Below are positions 1 through 8,712 of a stretch of 64,000 bases of DNA, piece by piece. The first letter of the stretch is position 1; each line of letters begins with the position of its first letter. The DNA comes from Bathymodiolus thermophilus thioautotrophic gill symbiont (GTDB taxonomy: Bacteria; Pseudomonadota; Gammaproteobacteria; PS1; Pseudothioglobaceae). The stretch is from assembly GCF_003711265.1 (NCBI RefSeq), contig NZ_CP024634.1:558001-622000 (forward strand), in the 5' to 3' direction. A program made the translations under genes and the position numbers. The notes beneath the pieces were generated by a model that saw only the letters and a program-made list of their open reading frames with translations, was not told where the DNA came from and searched no databases.

Positions 1-1
1 T

Positions 2-577
2 TTTGTTACGCTTGGTGTATTTGCTTTGTTTTTAGCTTACAATCCAAATAGTCCAGAAGGTGCATTTCTTGGCTTGGAAGGGGCAATGGTGCAAATGATT
101 TCGCATGGCTTTATTTCAGCTGCCATGTTCTTGGTGGTTGGTGTGTTGTATGACCGTTTACACTCGAGAGAGATTTCAACTTATGGGGGCGTGATTAACA
201 CCATGCCTAAGTTTACTGGTTTTGCTGTTTTATTTGCAATGGCGAATGTAGGATTGCCAGGTACCTCAGGTTTTGTGGGTGAATTTATGATAATTTTAGG
301 CGCTGTGCAGGCGAATATTTGGTATGCCGTATTGGCAGCCACAACGCTGATTGTTGGTGCGGCTTATACGCTGTGGATGGTAAAACGAGTATTTTGGGGT
401 AAAATTACCAACCCAGCTGTTCAAACGCTTAACGATATTAATGGCCGTGAATTTTCAATCTTAGCAATCTTGGCACTGGCTGTGCTAATTATGGGTTTAT
501 ACCCACAACCAGTGATTGAGGTTATGCATGTTTCAATTGACCACTTATTACATCAGGCATTAGCCTCAAAATTATGA
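2..577 (+). CDS. nuoM: NADH-quinone oxidoreductase subunit M, C-terminal part (5' end outside window)
   Basis: This is the last ~190 residues of NuoM, an antiporter-like proton-pumping membrane subunit of respiratory complex I. The frame is open to the left edge, so the start lies upstream. The family stretch MVQMISHGF followed by a GVLYDR segment and YGGVINTMPKF is typical of NuoM. Several hydrophobic helices remain. The stop overlaps the next start by four bases (ATGA), as expected within a nuo operon. Identification is firm; only length and start are unknown. Confidence 0.95.
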   Translation, partial: FVTLGVFALFLAYNPNSPEGAFLGLEGAMVQMISHGFISAAMFLVVGVLYDRLHSREISTYGGVINTMPKFTGFAVLFAMANVGLPGTSGFVGEFMIILGAVQANIWYAVLAATTLIVGAAYTLWMVKRVFWGKITNPAVQTLNDINGREFSILAILALAVLIMGLYPQPVIEVMHVSIDHLLHQALASKL

Positions 578-2028
578 TAAATACTTTCCAATTTGATACC
601 ACTTCGTTAACGGCAATTGTGCCGGAAATCTTTTTATTAAGCGCCATTGTTATTGTCTTGTTATTAGATTTATTTTTAACCAAGCCATTCAAACAAGTTA
701 CTTATTATTTAACGCAAATAAGTTTGTTTATTACTGGCGTATTAGCGTTTAATCTGATTGGACAGCCTGAAACCATTATTCTAGGAAACTCATTTGTATT
801 GGATGATATGGCATCAGTGTTTAAAGTCTTTATGATGGTGGCAGCCATGGTAACAATGGTTTATTCACGCCATTATCTGTTGCAACATGCCTTATTTAGG
901 GGCGAGTATTTTGTCTTGGTGATGTTGTCAGTATTGGGCATGATGGTGATGGTATCGGGTTATAGTTTGCTAACTTTGTATTTGGGTTTAGAGATTTTAT
1001 CTCTATCGCTTTACACATTAATCGCCATTGCTCGTAATAGGTCGGAAGCAGTTGAAGCGGCACTTAAATATTTTGTATTAGGCGCAATCGCATCAGGTTT
1101 GTTGTTGTATGGCATGAGTATGATTTATGGCATTAGTGGCAGTCTTAATATTGGCGAGGTTATGGCATTCTCCAGTGGTGCAACTTTAGCCTCAAGAGAC
1201 ATTTTGGTGCTTAATTTTGGCCTGGTGTTTTTGGTTATTGGCATTGCCTTTAAACTGGGCGCTGTGCCGTTTCACATGTGGGTGCCAGATGTATATCAAG
1301 GTGCACCAACTTTGGTAACAATGTTTATCGCAACTGTACCAAAAATTGCCGCAGTTGCAATGTTGGTGCGTTTGTTGGTTGATGGCTTGGGGACGATGCA
1401 AACTTATTGGTCAGATTTGTTTATGATGTTGGCAATTTTGTCTATTGCATTAGGCTCAATTGTCGCATTACTACAAACTAACATCAAGCGCCTGCTGGCC
1501 TATTCCACCATCTCCCATATTGGCTTTGTTTTATTAGGTTTTTCCACAGGCGTGATCGGCGGTTATGGCGCAGCAGTATTCTATATTTTGGCGTATGTAT
1601 TAATGAGTTTAGCAGCATTTGGCATTATCATTTTGCTCAACAAAAAAGGCTTTGAAGCAGATTTGATCAGCGACTACAAAGGGCTCAGTAAGCACTCACC
1701 TTGGTTCGCCCTAATGATGCTAATTGTAATGTTATCAATGGCAGGTATGCCACCATTCATCGGCTTTTATGCAAAATTATTTGTCTTGCAACAAGTCGTT
1801 TCTAATGGCATGATTGTGGTAGCAATTATTGCCGTTGTGTTTGCTGTTATCAGTGCTTATTATTATCTACAAATTATCAAATCTATGTATTTTGAAGCAC
1901 CTGATAAAGAAATCAGCATCTCAGCACCGATAGACATAAAGCTGATTCTATCTATTAACGCTGTGCTGATTTTGGTGGTGGGTTTGTTCCCAGATTTTTG
2001 GATAAAGTTGGCACTGTCTCTTTTTTAG
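574..2028 (+). CDS. nuoN: NADH-quinone oxidoreductase subunit N
   Basis: 484-residue polytopic protein, the usual length for NuoN, the terminal antiporter-like subunit of complex I. Helices occur throughout. The conserved region around residues 225-250 (KLGAVPFHMWVPDVYQGAPT) and the later NIKRLLAYSTISHIGF segment are diagnostic of the proton-antiporter family. It overlaps nuoM by an ATGA, so the two are translationally coupled, and it appears to be the last gene of the nuo operon: downstream is a repeat fragment and then the unrelated peptide locus. Confidence 0.97.
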   Translation: MINTFQFDTTSLTAIVPEIFLLSAIVIVLLLDLFLTKPFKQVTYYLTQISLFITGVLAFNLIGQPETIILGNSFVLDDMASVFKVFMMVAAMVTMVYSRHYLLQHALFRGEYFVLVMLSVLGMMVMVSGYSLLTLYLGLEILSLSLYTLIAIARNRSEAVEAALKYFVLGAIASGLLLYGMSMIYGISGSLNIGEVMAFSSGATLASRDILVLNFGLVFLVIGIAFKLGAVPFHMWVPDVYQGAPTLVTMFIATVPKIAAVAMLVRLLVDGLGTMQTYWSDLFMMLAILSIALGSIVALLQTNIKRLLAYSTISHIGFVLLGFSTGVIGGYGAAVFYILAYVLMSLAAFGIIILLNKKGFEADLISDYKGLSKHSPWFALMMLIVMLSMAGMPPFIGFYAKLFVLQQVVSNGMIVVAIIAVVFAVISAYYYLQIIKSMYFEAPDKEISISAPIDIKLILSINAVLILVVGLFPDFWIKLALSLF

Positions 2029-2083
2029 ATTTGTCCTGTTGAATTTAAGTGAGTAAAGTTTTTTAAAACAGTGTAATACCTTT

Positions 2084-2119
2084 ATTCTTGATGATTATTT
2101 ATATGTATGCAAAGGTCTC
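2084..2119 (+). repeat. Family A repeat, right-end fragment
   Basis: Only the last ~36 bases of the family A element are present (ATTCTTGATGATT through GCAAAGGTCTC). The left part is missing, so this is a truncated copy lying between nuoN and the peptide cluster. Confidence 0.75.
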
Positions 2120-2131
2120 AATTTAACAGTC

Positions 2132-2237
2132 TTATTATTTATTTTATTTTTGAAAATAGCGTTAATGTCATTATTTAACAGTATTTTTATGTTATCATTG
2201 CCTTGCAGTCTTTTAATTATTTTCAAACGGGGCAAGC
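2132..2237 (+). promoter_or_regulatory. Probable promoter/leader region of the peptide cluster (shared with peptide 5)
   Basis: It begins with a family B repeat end (TTTATTTTTGAAAATAG) and continues with ATTATTTAACAGTATTT. The same order and the same 17-base string occur upstream of the fifth peptide gene at 8607-8712, so the upstream region was duplicated along with the gene. I see no unambiguous -35/-10 pair, so the exact promoter is unknown. A GGGG-type ribosome binding site precedes the ATG at 2238. Confidence 0.4.
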
Positions 2238-2396
2238 ATGAAAACTACAATTAGTTTAGACGAAATGAAAAATGTTAGGGGCGGTGCTGTCCCAATTGTT
2301 TTGGGTGTTGTTCTTGTTGTTTCTTGGGCTTTTGTAATTTCATTTCAAGTAGCGTGGTTTACAACTATTGAAAAGATTCACATTTCTATTAGTTAA
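2238..2396 (+). CDS. Double-glycine leader peptide 1 (bacteriocin/microcin-like precursor)
   Basis: 52 residues. The first 16 are MKTTISLDEMKNVRGG, which fits the class II bacteriocin leader pattern (L-x-E-M-x-x-V-x-GG) cleaved by C39 peptidases after GG. The predicted 36-residue core is very hydrophobic, with two Trp, no Cys, and a charged patch near the end (IEKIH). It is first of four tandem paralogues, directly upstream of an HlyD/C39-ABC/TolC export set. Start supported by the upstream GGGG motif and the identical leader in its paralogues. Toxic activity is inferred; a signalling role is also possible. Confidence 0.82.
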   Translation: MKTTISLDEMKNVRGGAVPIVLGVVLVVSWAFVISFQVAWFTTIEKIHISIS

Positions 2397-2445
2397 GATT
2401 TAAAAAGTAACCAGCATTTTAACAAAATAATTTAAGGGGAAAAAT

Positions 2446-2595
2446 ATGAAAACTACAATTGGTTTAGACGAAATGAAAAATGTTAGGGGTGGCAACATCA
2501 ACAGTATCATAATTCCCGTAGGTGTTTTGATTATGCTTGTTCCTGTTCTTGCTCCTGCTCTTGGAATAGTTGAGGTTGGACTTGCTGTTTCATAG
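2446..2595 (+). CDS. Double-glycine leader peptide 2
   Basis: 49 residues with leader MKTTIGLDEMKNVRGG and a 33-residue core (NINS then an Ile/Val/Leu/Pro-rich helix with several small residues, ending GLAVS). A strong ribosome binding site, TTAAGGGGA, lies five bases upstream. The gene and the following spacer are repeated ~204 bp further on, so peptides 2-4 arose by tandem duplication. The core has no Cys and almost no Ser/Thr, arguing against a lanthipeptide. Function inferred from the leader and the neighbouring C39 exporter. Confidence 0.82.
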   Translation: MKTTIGLDEMKNVRGGNINSIIIPVGVLIMLVPVLAPALGIVEVGLAVS

Positions 2596-2649
2596 TTAAA
2601 ACTTGTGGAAATTTTAGTTATTTCAACAAAAACAATTTAAGGGGAAAAT

Positions 2650-2805
2650 ATGAAAACTACAATTAGCTTAGATGAAATGAAAAATGTTAGAGGTGGAAGT
2701 GGCGACATTAATGTCCTAATTTTCTTGGGTGCCATGCTTATATTTATTCCTATGGTTGGGGTTGCACTTTCAATAGCCGGGCTTGTTAAAGCTGTTGTTT
2801 CATAG
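2650..2805 (+). CDS. Double-glycine leader peptide 3
   Basis: 51 residues with leader MKTTISLDEMKNVRGG and a 35-residue core beginning SGDIN, followed by a hydrophobic segment containing small-residue spacing (GAM, GVA, SIAG) and ending KAVVS. Ribosome binding site TTAAGGGG, and the same 3' flank as peptide 2 (TAGTTAAAACTTGT). Its similarity to peptide 2 in length and ending suggests a pair acting together, as in two-peptide bacteriocins, but this is inference. Confidence 0.82.
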   Translation: MKTTISLDEMKNVRGGSGDINVLIFLGAMLIFIPMVGVALSIAGLVKAVVS

Positions 2806-2858
2806 TTAAAACTTGTAGAAAATTTAGCCATTCCAACAAAAATAATTTAAGGGGAGAT

Positions 2859-2948
2859 ATGAAAACTACAATTGGTTTAGTCACAATGAAAAATATTAGA
2901 AGTGACCCCTCCGCTTATTGTAATTCTTGGGGCTATAATATTTTTTAA
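2859..2948 (+). pseudogene. Degenerate leader-peptide copy 4 (GG processing site lost)
   Basis: 29 codons. The start and ribosome binding site (TTTAAGGGGAG) are intact and the leader begins MKTTIGL, but the rest has drifted: LDEM became LVTM and VRGG became IRSD. The 13-residue tail contains a Cys and two aromatics and has none of the hydrophobic core of copies 1-3. A C39 peptidase would not be expected to cut it. Probably a decayed duplicate, though a short functional peptide cannot be ruled out. Confidence 0.6.
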
Positions 2949-3064
2949 TTGTAGTGACATAAATCATAACTATTAGCAAAAATGCTAGTTAAATAGAATA
3001 AGATTTTTGAAAAAGCTACTTTTTGCATTAAAGCGGTTGTTTTTATACAAAGTATTTTTACTTT

Positions 3065-4168
3065 ATGAAAAAATATAATACCAATGAAGAGTACAGAACA
3101 TTCCAAATTGTAGAGCATAAAGATAGCCATTGGTATCTTAAGTTTACTATGTTGATTGTAGCTATCGTTATCGTTGCCTTATTTTTTCTTCTGAATGGAA
3201 AATACAGCAAGAAAACAATGGTCAATGGATACCTATCTCCAGTCGTAAAAACGAGCAAGATATTTGCCAATGAAGTGGGGATTGTTTCTGATATTCGTGT
3301 TAAAAACGGATATTTTGTAAAGGCAGGGGATGTCTTGGTTAAACTTAACAAAATATCAAAATCACATAACACCAATACCCTTTTAGGCAATATTAAACTC
3401 TTAGACAAAGACCTGCAAAAAAATATAGAATTACTAAAAAACTTTAACAATTTGCAAGCCAAGGTTTTTAAATACCACAAAAAAAACAAGAAAGCATTTA
3501 AGTTGGGACTGATATCTTATAACGAGTTAATATCATCCGAGCAAAAACTCATAGAATTAAGTGGGAAAATTAAAAAACACGATCTGGATATAGAAAAAAT
3601 TAATAGCAATCTTAAAAAACAGAGAAGTATTTTAGCATCAACAAAAGACAAAGTTCAGAATCAAAATGAGAACGCTCTAGACAGTTCCTTTGTCCGTGCA
3701 CCAATATCTGGATATGTGTCTATATTACAACTTAATATTGGCGATGCTTTAAGGCCTAATAAATTTCTAATGAATATTGTGCCTGCATTAAATGCAGAAT
3801 TAGAGGCCATACTTTATGTTCCTGTTTCCGATATTGGCTTTGTCTCTATAGGGCAGGAGATTGGCATTCATTACGATACCTTTCCATATCAAAAATTTGG
3901 CTCATTTGGTGCGACAATCTCTAATATCACCAAAACACCTACCAGTTATAAGAATATTCTCTTCTTAGAAAACAGCAAAAAGAAGGTGGAATTTTTTGAA
4001 GTCAAGGCAAGGCTCAAACAACAAAAGGTGCCCATATATTCTAAAGATGTTAATTTGATAGAAAAAATGACATTTTCAGCAGATTTAATATTAGATACCA
4101 GAACTTTGATAGAGTGGCTTTTCGAACCTTATTTTGGTGTTTATAGAAGAATTAACATTAAGGGCTAA
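3065..4168 (+). CDS. HlyD-family membrane fusion protein of a type I peptide exporter
   Basis: 367 residues. A cytoplasmic N-terminus (~26 residues) is followed by one membrane helix (about 27-45), then a biotinyl/lipoyl-like segment (NGYFVKAGDVLVKL), a long charged coiled-coil region (about 105-215), the returning lipoyl half (APISGYVSILQLNIGDALRP) and a C-terminal beta domain. This is the standard adaptor architecture linking an inner-membrane ABC exporter to a TolC-type channel. The next gene starts four bases after its stop. The ribosome binding site is weak, so translation may depend on upstream structure. Confidence 0.9.
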   Translation: MKKYNTNEEYRTFQIVEHKDSHWYLKFTMLIVAIVIVALFFLLNGKYSKKTMVNGYLSPVVKTSKIFANEVGIVSDIRVKNGYFVKAGDVLVKLNKISKSHNTNTLLGNIKLLDKDLQKNIELLKNFNNLQAKVFKYHKKNKKAFKLGLISYNELISSEQKLIELSGKIKKHDLDIEKINSNLKKQRSILASTKDKVQNQNENALDSSFVRAPISGYVSILQLNIGDALRPNKFLMNIVPALNAELEAILYVPVSDIGFVSIGQEIGIHYDTFPYQKFGSFGATISNITKTPTSYKNILFLENSKKKVEFFEVKARLKQQKVPIYSKDVNLIEKMTFSADLILDTRTLIEWLFEPYFGVYRRINIKG

Positions 4169-4172
4169 AGGT

Positions 4173-6257
4173 ATGAGAGTAATACAACAAGAGGAAGTTG
4201 CAGATTGCGGACACGCTTGCTTACTAATGATTGCCGATCATTTTGGCCTGCAAATGGACTTAAGCACCTACAAAAATGAGTTTTTTATTTCCTCTGAAGG
4301 CTCTTCGTTTCAAGATTTAAAGAGCAATGCTGAACAAATGAATTTATCAGCGAGAGGCTTTAAAGTTGATTTAAAAGACATTAGCTCTTTAAGTGTTCCT
4401 TGTATTGTAAATTTTTATTCAGAGCATTTTGTTGTGCTTAAAAAAATTACTAAAAATTTTATCCACATAATAGACCCTGCTTCTGGCCCTAGAAAAATAC
4501 CTATTACACTGTTGCCACCAATAATAGGAGGGAACTTATTGTATGCATTGGAAATTAAAAAAGAACAAGATTTTGCAGTCAAAGATTTGAGAAAAAAATA
4601 CACCTTGCTGAATTATATTAAATCTATAAAGGGAATATTTAACACTTACACCCAGGTGTTTTTGTTTGCTTTAATTGTTCAATTGGCACTGATTGCCCAG
4701 CCATTTTATGTGCAATTAGCAATGGATGATGTGGTGGTTAACAACGATATGGAATTAATGTTGTTATTGTTAACGGCATTTATTTTCATCGGGGTATTTG
4801 ATGTTATAGCGCAGTTTGTTAGAGAAAGCTTGATTATCAATTTAGAAAAAAGCGTTATTAAAAGTTTTTATCATAAATTATTGGCAAGAATATTGAAGCT
4901 GCCTATAGAATATTTTCACAGTCGCTCAGCAGGTGCGATAATGCAAAAGTTTGACAGTTTGAGCGTTATTGTCGCCAATATATCACGATCAATAACCACT
5001 ATTATTTTAGATGGAATTTTGTCTATGATTATGCTCGCACTTATGTTTGTTTATAGTGTCAAGTTAACATTAATAATCTTAGGTATCGTTACCTTGTATA
5101 TCATTTTAAAACTCATTACTTATTCGGTTTTTTCAAAGATTAATTCGGTACTCATTCACGATTCCAGTAAAGAGAAGGGAGCGCTAATACAGATAATAAC
5201 AAATATAACCAGTATTAAGGGATTGAATGTTAGCAATCATTATTTAGACAAGTTTGATGAAAGTGTTGGAAAGCGTTTAGCAACTGAAAAAAAGATAAAT
5301 AACTGGAGGAATACTTTTTTATCTATTGGTAATGTTATACAACATGCAGATACTTTGATTATAGTTTATATTGGTGTTATTATGATTGCAGAAGGGAAAT
5401 TTACCGTTGGAATGCTCTATAGTTTTATCTTTTATAAGACAAGATTTGTGTCTAGTATAATTGGATTGTTAGATTCCTCTATTGAATTATTCCTCAGCAG
5501 AGTACATATGAAATATATGGCTGATATAATCAATACAGAATCTGAGGAAGAGAGAGAAAATATTGGTATATCAGAGCCTGAAAATGTAGTCATCAATAAA
5601 TCATTAGAACAAATACATGATTTAACAAAACGCATCGAATTTAAGGGCTTCACTTATTCTTACCCCAAAACCAAAGCCAAAGTTTTTGAGAATTTCTCCT
5701 ATGTCATTCCAGCCAACGAATCAGTGTGTATAAAAGGCAAAAGTGGCAAGGGAAAATCAACAATTTTAAATATAATATCTGGGTTGTATAGACCTCAAGA
5801 TAATCAGGTTTATATCAATGATATAGATATTAATAAAACCCCATTGAAATATTTGCGTAGCCAAGTGTCATATTATGCACCCACTGAAGAATTTTTTGAT
5901 GGTAGTTTATTGAGCAACATAGCGGTAAGTAAAAGCATAAATATTAATAAAATAATAGATATCCTTAAAGGTTTAGATTTGTATGACTGTATCTTAAACG
6001 AAGTTCCGGGGGGACTAGAGGGACATATTGGATCCATCAAATACCGATTTTCTACGGGGCAAAAACGCAGAATAATGTTGGCAAGAGCGCTTTATAAAGA
6101 TTCTAGTTTACTACTATTGGACGAACCTACAGAATCACTGGATGTCGTAACAGAAGATATTGTTATAGATTACATACTAAAAACCAAAAAAAGACTGATA
6201 CTGGTAACGCATAAAAAAGCAATTTCCGATAGATTTAAAAATATTATTGAGTTGTAA
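4173..6257 (+). CDS. C39 peptidase-containing ABC transporter (leader-cleaving peptide exporter)
   Basis: 694 residues from the ATG at 4173, chosen because TTAAGGG lies eight bases upstream; an in-frame ATG at 4134 would overlap the adaptor gene. Residues 1-125 are a C39 peptidase with the catalytic set visible: Q5/Q6, C12 (VADCGHACL), H85 (SEHFVVL), D101 (IIDPASG). A six-helix transmembrane domain (~160-430) follows, then a nucleotide-binding domain with Walker A GKSGKGKST (~521), signature FSTGQ, Walker B LLLLDEP and switch His (VTH). The Q-loop Gln appears to be Thr (APTEEFF). It should remove the 16-residue leaders and export the cores. Confidence 0.93.
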   Translation: MRVIQQEEVADCGHACLLMIADHFGLQMDLSTYKNEFFISSEGSSFQDLKSNAEQMNLSARGFKVDLKDISSLSVPCIVNFYSEHFVVLKKITKNFIHIIDPASGPRKIPITLLPPIIGGNLLYALEIKKEQDFAVKDLRKKYTLLNYIKSIKGIFNTYTQVFLFALIVQLALIAQPFYVQLAMDDVVVNNDMELMLLLLTAFIFIGVFDVIAQFVRESLIINLEKSVIKSFYHKLLARILKLPIEYFHSRSAGAIMQKFDSLSVIVANISRSITTIILDGILSMIMLALMFVYSVKLTLIILGIVTLYIILKLITYSVFSKINSVLIHDSSKEKGALIQIITNITSIKGLNVSNHYLDKFDESVGKRLATEKKINNWRNTFLSIGNVIQHADTLIIVYIGVIMIAEGKFTVGMLYSFIFYKTRFVSSIIGLLDSSIELFLSRVHMKYMADIINTESEEERENIGISEPENVVINKSLEQIHDLTKRIEFKGFTYSYPKTKAKVFENFSYVIPANESVCIKGKSGKGKSTILNIISGLYRPQDNQVYINDIDINKTPLKYLRSQVSYYAPTEEFFDGSLLSNIAVSKSININKIIDILKGLDLYDCILNEVPGGLEGHIGSIKYRFSTGQKRRIMLARALYKDSSLLLLDEPTESLDVVTEDIVIDYILKTKKRLILVTHKKAISDRFKNIIEL

Positions 6258-6260
6258 AAT

Positions 6261-7250
6261 ATGTTTTATATAAAAATTATTTTTAATACGACTATTTACC
6301 TAATAACAAGATTGTTATTTTGGCCATTATTTCTTTTCTTTTCTAGGTACGGAGGTCGAAAAGGGCTGTTTACAATACACCGCCTTTATTTTTGGTTACT
6401 GTCTAAAATATCTATACAAGTTAAAAATGATATTTATAATGCCAAATGCAATATAAAAGAGTTTTTAAAAATTAGTAATGTGAGTCAAATTAATGATATA
6501 GCGTACAAAGCCAGCCGCCTTCGATCTTTAGAAGTTGAGAAAATTCTATTTTATAAAGTTATATCAAAATATCGCAATCATCAAGAAGATATAGATAAAA
6601 TTCAAATTGTTAGCAACAGCATCTCTATGCAAGATATTTCTAAACTAAGTACAAAGCGCAAAATATTGTTTGTTCACACGCATAGCTCTGACCGTATAGC
6701 GAGCATAGAAGGCATTTTGTATAAATTTTCTAGGGTGGCAACATCAGACACAAGTCATTTGTTTATCCACAGAGGATTCCCTGAAAAGACTTTAAAAACC
6801 TTGCAATCTTTGAATGCAAAAAATAATAAAAATATAGGGCTTCTTGATTTAAATACCGATTCTAAAAATTACAAACGCAGTTTTAGGCAAAAAACCAAAC
6901 AAGCAAATTGCATTCATTTATTTTTTGACTTGCCTTTGGCAGATAGTTTTGATAATTTTAAACACATAAAAGTTTCTTTGTTTGCTAGAAAAGCAATATT
7001 GATCAGAAGCCCTATTGATATTAGCATAATGTATGACGCTGTCATTATTCCTGTTGTACTTACAAATCAAACGATTGAAATGCAAGCACCCATGTATCCC
7101 GATAACTATAAAGTAGATAATAAATATAGCGTATTTGACATGGGGTCAGATTTAATGAAAAAAATTGAATTGTTAGCGTTGAATAATCCAGAATGCTGGT
7201 CTATTCTGAATAGATTACATCTTTTTTTTGTAAAAAGTAAATTTAAATAA
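6261..7250 (+). CDS. LpxL/HtrB-like acyltransferase-fold protein in the peptide export operon
   Basis: 329 residues. The hydrophobic N-terminus (about 5-28) is followed by a basic region. HTHSSD at 139-144 fits the HX4D/E motif of lysophospholipid acyltransferases. The later order FFDLPL, then KVSLFARKA, then DAVIIPVV resembles the D-x, vPFFGR and gaPvvPv segments of LpxL-family proteins. It starts three bases after the exporter stop and overlaps the TolC-like start by one base, so it belongs to the operon. The substrate is unknown: it could modify lipid A, acylate the exported peptides, or give self-protection. The family link is by eye only. Confidence 0.55.
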   Translation: MFYIKIIFNTTIYLITRLLFWPLFLFFSRYGGRKGLFTIHRLYFWLLSKISIQVKNDIYNAKCNIKEFLKISNVSQINDIAYKASRLRSLEVEKILFYKVISKYRNHQEDIDKIQIVSNSISMQDISKLSTKRKILFVHTHSSDRIASIEGILYKFSRVATSDTSHLFIHRGFPEKTLKTLQSLNAKNNKNIGLLDLNTDSKNYKRSFRQKTKQANCIHLFFDLPLADSFDNFKHIKVSLFARKAILIRSPIDISIMYDAVIIPVVLTNQTIEMQAPMYPDNYKVDNKYSVFDMGSDLMKKIELLALNNPECWSILNRLHLFFVKSKFK

Positions 7251-8566
7251 TGAAAAAATATTTTTTATTAATACTTTTTTTTATATCAAATCAAGCCCTT
7301 TCTTTGGTTATAAAAGAGGATATATTGACTGTTCTTTATAGCAATATAGAAGCATTAATTGCCAAAAACTCTGTAGATGAGTACAGGCTGTTAATGCAAG
7401 AAGTGCATGATAAAGAATGGCACCCCTCTATTGACGCATCTGTCGTATCGTTAAACAAAAAAATAACTGGAAGTATAGCCAACTCAATTGATAGGTCTAT
7501 TCAAGGATTGGATAATTTTCTTACCATTCCCAATAGGGTGGACAGAGCAGATCAATATACAGAAAATAAATTCAATTTATTGTTGTCATACAATTTGTAT
7601 AACGGTTACCAATCAAGTAATCTCATTAAAATCCAAAAACTTCTATTTGACAAAGAGGTCTATGCTTTCAAAAAAATCATACACAATTTATATATTGAAG
7701 CACTGGAAAATAACATCAAGCTCTGCAATGAGATTCAAAAAAAGAGAGTGATGTTTGAATACCAAAAAAAGTTAATGAATCACATCAGTAGTGTTGATAA
7801 ATTTACCAATAATAAAATCAATAAAATGTTACTGAACGAGGATTTAAGCAAGTTAAAAAAAGACCTAAAGCGCAGTATGTCCAGAAAAAATGATATAAAA
7901 ACTTGGTTTAATCTATCATTTGAGTCCACTTACCCCATTAATTGCAATGCTTTGTCAGTAAAAACCAGCGCATATAAAAACATTGAAAATGAGATTAGGT
8001 CTAAAACCTATCAAGCGTTAATCAATATATCAAGCACTCGTTTTAATAACAATAAAGATGTAAAAATCTCTAATTTAGAACAACAAATATTAAAATTAAA
8101 ATTAAAAATTAAAGGCAGTGATTATTACCCAAAATTAGATTTTGTATTCAACTATAACAAGGTATTTAATGGCACTAATGATTTAAAAGAAGAATCCCAC
8201 GCTTACGGCTTACAATTAAATTTTCCACTATATAAACCAGGACACACATCAGGAAAAATAATTTCACATAACCGCATAAAGCGATCCACATACAATTTAA
8301 GAAAAGTTAATTTACAGGTTAGAAATAACTGGTCAAAGCTTGTTAATAACTATAAAAATAATATTCATTTGTTAAGTGATATTGACCATCAATATAACAG
8401 ATTAAAACTAGAAATAAGTCGCAACGATATTATAAAAAAAGAACGCATTAAAAGCAGTGGTTTTAAATATAGAATTGATTTATTAAAGTTAGAAAAAAAA
8501 TATTTACACCAGGAAATGGCGTTAATAATATTGAAAATTGCAGCTCTTGGATTGGTGCCTTTATAA
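7250..8566 (+). CDS. TolC-like outer-membrane efflux protein
   Basis: 438 residues with an N-terminal signal peptide (MKKYFLLILFFISNQALS). Two repeats of long helices are separated by strand-forming segments, for example FNLLLSYNLYNGYQSS and YPKLDFVFNYNKV...LQLNFPLYKPG, as in TolC-type trimeric channels. The start overlaps the previous stop (TAATG). It completes a tripartite route with the adaptor and ABC exporter. Sequence is divergent, but architecture and position are convincing. The charged middle section with many Lys/Asn is unusual. Confidence 0.82.
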   Translation: MKKYFLLILFFISNQALSLVIKEDILTVLYSNIEALIAKNSVDEYRLLMQEVHDKEWHPSIDASVVSLNKKITGSIANSIDRSIQGLDNFLTIPNRVDRADQYTENKFNLLLSYNLYNGYQSSNLIKIQKLLFDKEVYAFKKIIHNLYIEALENNIKLCNEIQKKRVMFEYQKKLMNHISSVDKFTNNKINKMLLNEDLSKLKKDLKRSMSRKNDIKTWFNLSFESTYPINCNALSVKTSAYKNIENEIRSKTYQALINISSTRFNNNKDVKISNLEQQILKLKLKIKGSDYYPKLDFVFNYNKVFNGTNDLKEESHAYGLQLNFPLYKPGHTSGKIISHNRIKRSTYNLRKVNLQVRNNWSKLVNNYKNNIHLLSDIDHQYNRLKLEISRNDIIKKERIKSSGFKYRIDLLKLEKKYLHQEMALIILKIAALGLVPL

Positions 8567-8610
8567 GTCATTACACAAAATCTCCATTAAAAATCAGACG
8601 CAACCCCTTT

Positions 8611-8712
8611 GTCATTTTATTTTTAAAAATGGCATCAATATTATTATTTAACAGTATTTGCATGCTAAAAGTTCCATGTAGTTTTTTTTTGATTACCCTC
8701 AAAGGAGCAGAT
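8611..8712 (+). promoter_or_regulatory. Duplicated upstream region of peptide 5
   Basis: A family B repeat end (CATTTTATTTTTAAAAATGGC) is followed by TTATTTAACAGTATTT, matching the region before peptide 1. An AAAGGAG ribosome binding site sits six bases before the ATG at 8713. It was probably copied together with the peptide gene; promoter elements are not clearly resolved. Confidence 0.4.

Noticed and set aside
2238..2805. Lanthipeptide or sactipeptide precursors
   Set aside because: Cores of peptides 1-3 have no Cys and few Ser/Thr, and no LanM/LanB or radical SAM gene is nearby.
3058..3489. 143-codon minus-strand frame opposite the HlyD gene
   Set aside because: Shadow of a well-supported adaptor gene; no ribosome binding site or family resemblance.
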